Positions 57,694-64,000 of a stretch of DNA of 64,000 nucleotides are shown one piece after another. Position 1 is the first letter of the stretch. Every line of letters starts with the position of its first letter. The DNA comes from Haemophilus massiliensis (GTDB taxonomy: Bacteria; Pseudomonadota; Gammaproteobacteria; Enterobacterales; Pasteurellaceae). Below the pieces are notes generated by a model. It did no database searches. It saw only the letters and a program-made list of their open reading frames with translations, and had not been told where the DNA came from. The stretch lies in assembly GCA_000752995.2 (NCBI GenBank), contig LM994634.1, positions 487,539-551,538 of the forward strand, written 5' to 3'. The position numbers and the translations under genes are program-made.

Positions 57694-58674
57694 TTAATCG
57701 GGATTTAGATTGCAACAGGTTTGTTCGGTTTGCAGGGTTTTATTTATTGCATAACGACGGATGCCTGCGAAAACCGCGCCGGACATATTATGCCACACGC
57801 TGAACATCGCGCCGGGCAGGGTGGCTAGCGGGTTGGCGGCAAAATTCATTGTGGCTAATGCCACGGCTAACCCGCTGTTTTGCATGCCGACTTCAATTGC
57901 CAGTGCGGTGGTTTTGGCATAGTTAAGCTTTAACCATTTTCCCACCATCAGCCCCAAGCCGAGTCCTGCGAGATTGTGCAGGCACACCACGGCTAAGGTG
58001 AGCAATCCGCCGGTGATAATCTTATCGCGGTTTACGGCAATAATCGCAGCAATAATGATAACAATGGCAAGCATTGAAATTAAAGGGCTGACCGGGCGGA
58101 TGTGGTCTATCCGACGGCGGAAAATATATTGCGCCGCAATACCGGCTAAGACCGGCAGCAGAACGATTTTGGTGACGGACAGCATCATTGCAGATATATC
58201 TACGTTTATCCAAGTGTCCATTAAACCGTAAATCAGCAGCGGTGTAACAAAGGGCGCCAATAAGGTGGATACCGTCGTCATGCCGACTGATAAGGCGACG
58301 TCACCTTTGGCGAGATAGGTAATCACGTTGCTTGCTGTTCCGCCGGGACAACAGCCGACCAGAATCACTCCCACCGCAATATCCACCGGCAGTCGCAACA
58401 GTGTACAGAGCGCCCAAGCGACAAGGGGCATAATGGTATATTGCGCCAGCATGCCGATAATCACTTCTTTCGGGCGTGTGATGACAGCGGTAAAATCGCA
58501 CGGACGAATATTCAGCCCCATGCCGAACATGGCGATACCCAGAAATAGTGCCGTGTATTGAATGCCCCAAACAAAGTAGACCGGCTGCATAAAGGCGACG
58601 GCGGACAGCGCTAAAATAATCAGCGTAATATATTTGGATAAAAACACATTGATGGCGTGTAAATATCGCATCAT
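57694..58674 (-). CDS. BASS-family (bile acid:sodium symporter-like) carrier, candidate pantoate transporter
   Basis: Inner-membrane protein of 326 residues with nine to ten helices. CPGGTASNVITYLAKGDVALS and TVSTLLAPFVTPLLIYGL are BASS core motifs, and EVGMQNSGLAVALA is the second crossover motif. Salmonella PanS, which takes up ketopantoate/pantoate, is of this family. Here the gene follows panD and panC in the same direction, five bases after panC, so a role in supplying panC with pantoate is likely. This rests on context; other BASS proteins carry other acids. Confidence 0.8.
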   Translation of the reverse strand: MMRYLHAINVFLSKYITLIILALSAVAFMQPVYFVWGIQYTALFLGIAMFGMGLNIRPCDFTAVITRPKEVIIGMLAQYTIMPLVAWALCTLLRLPVDIAVGVILVGCCPGGTASNVITYLAKGDVALSVGMTTVSTLLAPFVTPLLIYGLMDTWINVDISAMMLSVTKIVLLPVLAGIAAQYIFRRRIDHIRPVSPLISMLAIVIIIAAIIAVNRDKIITGGLLTLAVVCLHNLAGLGLGLMVGKWLKLNYAKTTALAIEVGMQNSGLAVALATMNFAANPLATLPGAMFSVWHNMSGAVFAGIRRYAINKTLQTEQTCCNLNPD

Positions 58675-58679
58675 TCCCC

Positions 58680-59540
58680 CTATGCTTTCCGCGTCGGGGA
58701 ATAAGCGAAATTATCAATTAAGCGTGTTTTGCCGATATAGACTGCCATTGCAACCAGCACAGGTTTGTTAATGATATCCACCGGTTGCATGGTTTCGACG
58801 TCTACGACGGAAACATAGTCGATTTTTGCCCGCACTTCATTGTCCAGTATTTGTTTTATCACTTTCAGCAGAGCGGCAGACGTCACGACTCCCATTGTTT
58901 GCGCGAGAAAGTGTTGCGCCGCCTGAATGGAACGATACAATACCGTCGCCGCTTGCCGTTCTTCGCGAGATAAATAGGTATTGCGCGAAGATTTCGCCAG
59001 CCCATCGGCTTCACGTACAATCGGTACCCCGACAATTGCGACCGGAATATTGAGATCCTTCACCATCTTACGAATAATAGCCAGTTGCTGTGCGTCTTTT
59101 TCACCGAAATAGGCGCGATCCGGCGTGACGATATTAAACAGTTTGGTGACGACGGTACAAACGCCTTTAAAATGCGTCGGTCTTGTTTGCCCGCATAATG
59201 TGGCGGATAAATCGGTAATATTTACATAGGCTTTGGGGTGGCAGTACATTTCTTCCGTTGTAGGATGAAACAGCAGATCCGCGCCATTTTCCTCGCATAA
59301 TGTCTTATCTCGGTTTAGATCACGCGGATAGGCGGCTAAATCTTCCGTTGGGGCGAACTGCGTGGGATTAACAAATACAGAAACTACAACTTTATCGTTA
59401 TCAGCGCGTGCCTGTCGAATCAGCGCCGCATGTCCCTCATGCAAAAAGCCCATTGTCGGCACAAAACCGACGCTTAATCCTGCTTGTTTCCAGATTTTTA
59501 CTTGTTCTCTGACGGCTTGTATTGTGTGTACGATATTCAT
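58680..59540 (-). CDS. panC: Pantothenate synthetase
   Basis: Joins pantoate and beta-alanine with ATP to make pantothenate. It has 286 residues. FVPTMGFLHEGHAALIRQA carries the HIGH-like motif, VVSVFVNPTQFAP and FGEKDAQQLAIIRKMV bind pantoate and ATP, and SSRNTYLSREER is the flexible loop. It lies between panD (45 bases upstream) and the BASS carrier. No panB or panE is in the window. Confidence 0.95.
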   Translation of the reverse strand: MNIVHTIQAVREQVKIWKQAGLSVGFVPTMGFLHEGHAALIRQARADNDKVVVSVFVNPTQFAPTEDLAAYPRDLNRDKTLCEENGADLLFHPTTEEMYCHPKAYVNITDLSATLCGQTRPTHFKGVCTVVTKLFNIVTPDRAYFGEKDAQQLAIIRKMVKDLNIPVAIVGVPIVREADGLAKSSRNTYLSREERQAATVLYRSIQAAQHFLAQTMGVVTSAALLKVIKQILDNEVRAKIDYVSVVDVETMQPVDIINKPVLVAMAVYIGKTRLIDNFAYSPTRKA

Positions 59541-59584
59541 ACTGTGCTCTTTATTAGAATAGTATTACGGGAATAAATGGCGGG

Positions 59585-59980
59585 TTAAGCGTCGTGTGCG
59601 CTTAACACCCCGTGTTTTTCATAATTGCTGATTTGACGGATGTGATTCTCGTCATCAACAAAAACTACGCGCGGCTGGTGCGTTTTCAGCTCGTCGGCGT
59701 CATACTGGGCATAACTCATAATAATGATTTTGTCGCTGCAACTGACACAGCGCGCCGCCGCACCATTAAGACAAATCACGCCACTGCCCGCCTCGCCTGC
59801 GATCGTGTAAGTTTCAAAACGCTGCCCGTTATCCACGTCGGCAATATAAACCTTTTCATATTCTAAAATGCCGGCCGCCGCCAGTAATTGCGCATCCACC
59901 GTAATGCTGCCTACATAATTCAGCTCCGCCTGCGTTACGGTCGCGCGATGAATTTTTCCTTTTAACATCGTGATCATCAT
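59585..59980 (-). CDS. panD: Aspartate 1-decarboxylase (pyruvoyl enzyme)
   Basis: Makes beta-alanine from aspartate for PanC. It has 131 residues as a self-cleaving proenzyme; the cleavage site is Gly24-Ser25 in [11 protein letters not shown], the serine becoming the pyruvoyl group. [16 protein letters not shown] and [20 protein letters not shown] are family motifs. Start is ATG 59980, keeping the E. coli numbering. First gene of panD-panC-carrier. The 231 bases between it and the divergent 60212 gene hold that gene's promoter and a USS. Confidence 0.95.
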   Translation of the reverse strand: MMITMLKGKIHRATVTQAELNYVGSITVDAQLLAAAGILEYEKVYIADVDNGQRFETYTIAGEAGSGVICLNGAAARCVSCSDKIIIMSYAQYDADELKTHQPRVVFVDDENHIRQISNYEKHGVLSAHDA

Positions 59981-60161
59981 GTCGAAAATCCTTTTTTCCC
60001 GTTAATCAAAATAACTATGTTGTATTTGCCATTGCGGCGGAAGGAGTGTAGCACAACCGAAATGCCGTTTGCCACAGGGAAACTGCCACCGATGCGGTAT
60101 TTCAAAGATAAATCAAAAAACCGACAAAGAACATGTGAGCGCTGTCTTTATGTGGAAACTC

Positions 60162-60170
60162 TGCTAAAAT
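60162..60170 (+). promoter_or_regulatory. Extended -10 promoter of the MetE-like gene
   Basis: TG-C-TAAAAT at 60162-60170 fits the extended -10 pattern; the -35 (CTGTCT, 60142-60147) is poor. No MetJ box (AGACGTCT) was found nearby. Confidence 0.4.
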
Positions 60171-60211
60171 GAACCGCACTTTTTCATCAAAAAACAAAAC
60201 AGGAAAGTAAA

Positions 60212-61360
60212 ATGAGCAAATTATTCCCTAATGCACATCAACGAACCAAAGCCCCGTACCGTTTCGATATTGTGGGCAGTTTTTTACGTCCGGAGGCGCT
60301 GAAACAGGCGCGTCAGCAATGCAGCTGCGGTGATATTTCGTGCGCGGATTTACGCGCCGTTGAAGATAACGAAATCAAAAAACTGGTGGCTCACCAAAAA
60401 GCGGTCGGCTTGCATGCCGTAACCGACGGCGAGTTCCGTCGCACTTTTTGGCATTTGGATTTCTTAGCCGCGCTGGACGGCGTACAAGAAGTGGAGGCCG
60501 AGAAATTTTCGGTGCAATTCAAACATCACAGTGTGCGCCCGAAAACCTTGAAAATCGTGGATAAAATCGGTTTTTCCGATTCACATCCGTTCTTGCAGCA
60601 TTATCGTTCATTGCAGGCGATTGCCGGCGATTATCCGGTAAAATTCACCGTGCCGTCACCGTCAATGCTGCATTTAATCTGCACCGTACGTGAGACGGAT
60701 TATCAGCCGATTGCGCGTTATGCAGGCAATAACCAATTATTGTTGGACGATATCGCCGATGCTTATAAAAGTGCGGTGCAAAAATTCTACGAATTAGGCT
60801 GTCGCAATTTGCAGCTTGATGATACCAGTTGGGGCGAGTTGTGTTCGGAAGAAAAACGGGCGGCGTATGCCGCGCGCGGTTTCGATTTGGCACAGTTGGC
60901 AAAAGATTATGTATATATGGTCAATCGCGCCATTGCCGACCGACCGAAGGATATGACCGTCACCATGCATATCTGCCGCGGTAATTTCCGCTCTACATGG
61001 TTCTCTTCCGGCGGTTATGAACCGGTGGCGCAGGAATTGTTCGGCAACTGCAAAGTGGACGGCTTCTTCCTTGAGTACGACAGTGATCGTTCCGGTGATT
61101 TTAAACCGCTGCGCTTTATTCAGGATCAACAGGTGGTACTCGGTTTGGTGACCTCTAAAGACGGCGCGCTGGAAGATAAAAACGAAATTATTCAGCGCAT
61201 TCGGGAAGCGGCGCAATATGTGGATATTAACCAGTTGTGTTTAAGCCCGCAATGCGGTTTCGCGTCAACGGAAGAAGGCAACATCCTGACTGAAGAACAG
61301 CAATGGAATAAGCTGAAGTTTATCCGCGACATTGCCCGGGAAGTCTGGGGCGAGGCGTAA
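60212..61360 (+). CDS. MetE C-terminal-domain-like methyltransferase (YxjG/YxjH type)
   Basis: A 382-residue protein covering only the catalytic C-terminal barrel of cobalamin-independent methionine synthase. DIVGSFLRPEALKQAR near the start, VTDGEFRRTFWHLDF, LDDTSWGEL, TMHICRGNF (zinc His and Cys) and LSPQCGFAST (second zinc Cys) are visible. YxjG/YxjH-type proteins may methylate homocysteine using a donor other than the usual triglutamate folate. The true donor is not known from sequence. A CSCGDISCADL cluster near residue 40 adds unusual cysteines. AGGAAAG precedes ATG 60212. Divergent from panD, single gene, own terminator. Confidence 0.85.
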   Translation: MSKLFPNAHQRTKAPYRFDIVGSFLRPEALKQARQQCSCGDISCADLRAVEDNEIKKLVAHQKAVGLHAVTDGEFRRTFWHLDFLAALDGVQEVEAEKFSVQFKHHSVRPKTLKIVDKIGFSDSHPFLQHYRSLQAIAGDYPVKFTVPSPSMLHLICTVRETDYQPIARYAGNNQLLLDDIADAYKSAVQKFYELGCRNLQLDDTSWGELCSEEKRAAYAARGFDLAQLAKDYVYMVNRAIADRPKDMTVTMHICRGNFRSTWFSSGGYEPVAQELFGNCKVDGFFLEYDSDRSGDFKPLRFIQDQQVVLGLVTSKDGALEDKNEIIQRIREAAQYVDINQLCLSPQCGFASTEEGNILTEEQQWNKLKFIRDIAREVWGEA

Positions 61361-61380
61361 TCACTGACGCATATTTTACC

Positions 61381-61403
61381 GGCGGATTATTATCCGCCTT
61401 TTT
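61381..61403 (+). terminator. Terminator of the MetE-like gene
   Basis: GGCGGAT / ATCCGCC stem, four-base loop, five T. Confidence 0.92.
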
Positions 61404-61404
61404 G

Positions 61405-61872
61405 TTATAAAAATGTCTAAAAACACGACAAAAAATCACCGCACTTTTCCGCTTTTTTCTCGTCGAGAGAATTTATTATACTTTTTCGTTATGACTGACC
61501 CGTTAGTTCATGGAATAGTTATTTCGCTTTGTTATATAAAATGCTTTTTTGTTATTTTTCCTCACTCTGGATTTGATTTATAAATTACATCACTTAATAC
61601 AAGCGCGTTGCGCTTACTGTGCGGTGAAATTACATGTGGGAAAAATGAACGAGCCGGTCGTTTCCGGTCTTTTCACACCGTCGACGAGATAACTGTCGTC
61701 GACTATCCTTGGGATCGATAATCCCTCCCTTTGACTTTCAGTGCCCGTGTAAGCGGGTTTTTCGCATACGGCGTTTCGGCGATATCTGATCTCAAGCGCG
61801 GTTTGATCCGCGTCAGATTGCGGATAACGGAATTCTTGATACATTGCCGCAGGGCGGTAAACAGGAGTGGTA
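61405..61872 (+). promoter_or_regulatory. Gene-free structured leader upstream of cysG (candidate regulatory RNA)
   Basis: No supported gene lies here. Seen in order: a USS (61438-61446); an AT-rich stretch that may hold the promoter; AAGCGC/GCGCTT (61601-61615); a 15-codon frame ATG 61645 to TAA 61692; GTCGACGA/TCGTCGAC (61680-61703), whose eight-base loop contains that stop codon; GGGAT/ATCCC (61711-61725); CCCG/CGGG with five T after it (61744-61762), terminator-like; CGCGG/CCGCG (61797-61812); then AGGAG for cysG. The order leader frame, hairpins, T run, gene looks like attenuation or a riboswitch. I do not recognise a known class, and the terminator stem is short. Confidence 0.35.
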
Positions 61873-63306
61873 ATGAATTATTTTCCCGTATTTGCGGATT
61901 TAACCGAGCGGCCGGTGTTGGTCATCGGTGGCGGTGAAATTGCGGCGCGCAAAATCAAACTGTTATTAAAAACCCGTGCCGAGGTGCGTGTGGTGGCGCG
62001 GCAATTAAATCAAGAAATTACCGAACTTTATGCTCAAAATAAAATTATCTGGCTGGCGCAGGAATTTCATGCCGAACAAGTGCGGTCGGTTTTTTTGGTG
62101 ATTGCGGCGACCGATGACGAACAGCTCAACCGGCGTGTGTTTTTAGTGGCTGAGCAGCAACAGAAGTTGGTTAATGTGGTGGATGACCAGCGTCATTGCA
62201 GCTTTATTTTTCCGTCGATTATTGATCGCAGCCCGATTCAGGTGGCGATTTCTAGCGGCGGCCGTGCGCCGGTACTGGCCCGTTTGCTGCGGGAAAAACT
62301 GGAAAGTCTGTTGCCGCAGCATTTAGGCACGATGGCGGCGATGTCCGGCAAGTGGCGCGCCGCCGTGAAACAGAAGCTCGGTAGCGTAACCGAACGCCGT
62401 CGCTTCTGGGAACGGCTGTTTAACGGACGTTTTGCTCGCTTACTGAAAAATCATCAACATGCCGCTGCCGAGCAGGAGCTACAACAGCAGTTGGAAAACG
62501 ATTACCGCGGCGGTTCGGTGGCATTGGTCGGTGCCGGCCCCGGCGATGCGGGTTTGCTGACTTTAAAAGGGCTACAGGAAATTCAACAGGCGGACATTGT
62601 GTTGTATGACGCGCTGGTGTCGGAAGACATTCTGGATTTAGTCCGGCGTGATGCGAAACGGGTTTTTGTCGGCAAACGCGCCGGGGGGCATTCGGTATCG
62701 CAGGAGGAAACCAATCGCCTGCTGGTGGATTATGCCCGACGCGGCAAACGGGTGGTGCGTCTGAAAGGCGGCGATCCTTTTGTGTTTGGGCGCGGCGGCG
62801 AAGAACTGGAAATTCTGGCGGATAAACAAATTCCGTTTTCCGTGGTGCCGGGCATTACCTCCGCAATCGGCGCCACCGCCTATGCCGGGATTCCGCTGAC
62901 TCATCGCGATTATGCGCAAAGTGCGGTGTTTGTGACCGGACACCGTAAAGCACAAGCGGAGAATGTCGCCGAATGGCAAAGCCTTGCCTGCAGCCAACAA
63001 ACATTGGTGATCTATATGGGTACCATTAAAGCGGCGGACATCGCCGCGAATCTGATTCGTTTCGGTCGTCGTGCCGATACGCCAGTGGCGGTAATTTCAC
63101 AAGGCACGCAACCAAGCCAGAAAACATTTACCGGCAAATTGGCTGACCTCGCCGAGCTGGCGGCACAGGCGCCGACGCCGGCGTTAATTGTGGTTGGCGA
63201 AGTGGTGGCGTTGCAACATAAACTGGCATGGTTCGGTGAGAAAAAATCTGCCGAAAAACAACCGCACTTTACTTTAGACGGTTTATCCGTTGAACGTGTC
63301 GCCTGA
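61873..63306 (+). CDS. cysG: Siroheme synthase CysG (trifunctional)
   Basis: Makes siroheme, cofactor of sulfite and nitrite reductases, from uroporphyrinogen III: two methylations, dehydrogenation and iron insertion. It has 477 residues from ATG 61873, with AGGAG five bases upstream. The N-terminal dehydrogenase/ferrochelatase part (about 1-205) has [16 protein letters not shown] and [31 protein letters not shown] content. The C-terminal methyltransferase (about 215-460) has [28 protein letters not shown] and [17 protein letters not shown]. cysH follows after 25 bases. A long leader precedes it. Confidence 0.95.
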   Translation: MNYFPVFADLTERPVLVIGGGEIAARKIKLLLKTRAEVRVVARQLNQEITELYAQNKIIWLAQEFHAEQVRSVFLVIAATDDEQLNRRVFLVAEQQQKLVNVVDDQRHCSFIFPSIIDRSPIQVAISSGGRAPVLARLLREKLESLLPQHLGTMAAMSGKWRAAVKQKLGSVTERRRFWERLFNGRFARLLKNHQHAAAEQELQQQLENDYRGGSVALVGAGPGDAGLLTLKGLQEIQQADIVLYDALVSEDILDLVRRDAKRVFVGKRAGGHSVSQEETNRLLVDYARRGKRVVRLKGGDPFVFGRGGEELEILADKQIPFSVVPGITSAIGATAYAGIPLTHRDYAQSAVFVTGHRKAQAENVAEWQSLACSQQTLVIYMGTIKAADIAANLIRFGRRADTPVAVISQGTQPSQKTFTGKLADLAELAAQAPTPALIVVGEVVALQHKLAWFGEKKSAEKQPHFTLDGLSVERVA

Positions 63307-63331
63307 TATTAATTTTGTCTGGAGTGAATAG

Positions 63332-64000
63332 ATGATTATCAAACCGAGTTTGTGGCGAATTCCGCAGCCGAGCGCAGCGGTTTTCGCTCAGGCCGAAGAA
63401 AAAGCCCGAATCCTGATCGAACGGATTCAATTAATTGCGCAGCGGCACAACGATGCCCGTTTTGCCAGCAGTTTGGCGGTTGAAGATATGGTGATTACCG
63501 ATGCTATTGTTAAAGCGGAGGTGCCGCTGAGCGTATTTACGCTCGAAACCGGTCGTTTGAACTCGGAAACGCTGGCGCTGGTAGATGCGCTAAAACAACG
63601 TTATCCCACGTTGAATTTGAGTTTGTTTCGACCGAATGCGGAAAACGTTCGGCAATATGAACGGGAAAAGGGGCGTAATGCATTTTATGAAAGTGTGGAA
63701 CTGCGCCGTGAATGCTGCTTTATTCGCAAAATCGAACCGCTTAACCGCGCGTTGCAAGGTGCGGACGCTTGGTTGACCGGCCAGCGTCGTGCACAGTCGG
63801 TAACCCGAACTGAACTGGCATTTCACGAACGGGACGGCAGCCGCGGTATCGATAAATATAATCCGATTTTTGACTGGAGCGAGTTGGATGTCTGGGCTTA
63901 TATTCTTGCTCATCAAATTCCTTATAACGCGTTGTATGAGCAGGGCTATCCGAGTATCGGCTGCGAACCTTGCACTCGCCCGGTAAAACAAGAGGAAGAT
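63332..64000 (+). CDS. cysH: Phosphoadenylyl/adenylyl-sulfate reductase CysH (3' end cut by window)
   Basis: Reduces activated sulfate to sulfite in cysteine synthesis. The first 223 codons are visible. SSLAVEDMVITDAI and FTLETGRLNSETL are PAPS/APS reductase motifs. RRECCFIRKIEPL and GCEPCTRPV supply four cysteines (CC and CxxC), the [4Fe-4S] pattern of APS-reducing enzymes; E. coli CysH, a PAPS reductase, lacks these. APS is therefore the likely substrate. GGAG lies seven bases before ATG 63332. It is co-directional with cysG, probably the first part of a sulfate-assimilation operon continuing beyond the window. Confidence 0.92.
   Translation, partial: MIIKPSLWRIPQPSAAVFAQAEEKARILIERIQLIAQRHNDARFASSLAVEDMVITDAIVKAEVPLSVFTLETGRLNSETLALVDALKQRYPTLNLSLFRPNAENVRQYEREKGRNAFYESVELRRECCFIRKIEPLNRALQGADAWLTGQRRAQSVTRTELAFHERDGSRGIDKYNPIFDWSELDVWAYILAHQIPYNALYEQGYPSIGCEPCTRPVKQEED

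Noticed and set aside
60000..60211. MetJ operator before the MetE-like gene
   Set aside because: No AGACGTCT-like repeats are present in the gap.
61621..61812. Cobalamin, TPP, SAM, FMN or Moco riboswitch before cysG
   Set aside because: None of the conserved boxes of these classes (for example the B12 box or the TPP CTGAGA) could be found; left as an unclassified leader.
61731..61937. 68-codon frame upstream of cysG and a reverse frame at 61614-61844
   Set aside because: The first overlaps the cysG start in another frame and neither has a ribosome site or family likeness; the structured leader explains the region better.

Overview
The window is chromosomal DNA of a gammaproteobacterium of the family Pasteurellaceae. 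The clearest sign is the Haemophilus-type DNA uptake signal sequence AAGTGCGGT (or its complement ACCGCACTT). I located more than 40 copies on both strands, inside and between genes, often as inverted pairs next to gene ends. Gene content agrees: a dcw cluster ending ftsZ-lpxC, a fused glutathione synthase (gshF), a short secreted DNA ligase, and protein lengths and start positions that match Haemophilus or E. coli orthologues. The USS core is that of the Haemophilus/Pasteurella/Aggregatibacter/Basfia side of the family, not the Actinobacillus pleuropneumoniae side. The species cannot be settled from this window. No rRNA, tRNA, insertion sequence, prophage or CRISPR array was seen.

Layout. 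1-8 kb: bcr (cut by the window edge) and rsuA; maeB behind a likely CRP-dependent promoter; sodA; the hcp-hcr nitrosative-stress pair. 8-17.8 kb: suhB, trmJ, the iscRSUA-hscBA-fdx iron-sulfur operon behind an IscR-type operator, then gshF. 17.8-22.8 kb: an accessory-looking divergent locus. A small HTH regulator reads right. A malic/malolactic enzyme, an HdeD-like membrane protein, an FUSC-type membrane protein and an AEC (malate permease-type) carrier read left. Two palindromes sit in the divergent promoter region. 22.8-30 kb: ybeZ and ybeY separated by a PTS permease, tmcA, a 58-residue CxxC protein and a CstA-type carrier. 30.2-48.4 kb: the complete division and cell-wall cluster mraZ-rsmH-ftsL-ftsI-murE-murF-mraY-murD-ftsW-murG-murC-ddlB-ftsQ-ftsA-ftsZ-lpxC. 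48.4-57.4 kb: ushA, pheA, an NCS2 purine permease, an OsmB-like lipoprotein, galE, ampG, adk and a periplasmic ATP-dependent DNA ligase. 57.6-60 kb: panD-panC plus a BASS-family carrier on the minus strand. 60.2-64 kb: a MetE-C-terminal-like methyltransferase, then siroheme synthase (cysG) and cysH at the window edge, preceded by about 500 bases of gene-free structured leader.

How the parts fit. The dcw cluster supplies the lipid-linked peptidoglycan precursor pathway and the divisome; ampG recycles muropeptides. The isc operon builds Fe-S clusters needed by Hcp, Hcr, IscR and the APS-reductase-type CysH; siroheme from CysG is the sulfite-reductase cofactor. GshF and SodA handle redox stress. 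Two different malic enzymes, a CstA carrier and a glucose-type PTS mark central carbon traffic. Candidate CRP sites precede maeB and cstA, and a PurR box precedes the purine permease.

Most promising for new biology: (i) the divergent malate/acid locus at 17.8-22.8 kb with its paired operators; (ii) the panD-panC-carrier operon, which suggests pantoate import; (iii) the structured cysG leader; (iv) the nested terminator/promoter before cstA. All functional statements are from reading sequence and family knowledge; no searches were run.
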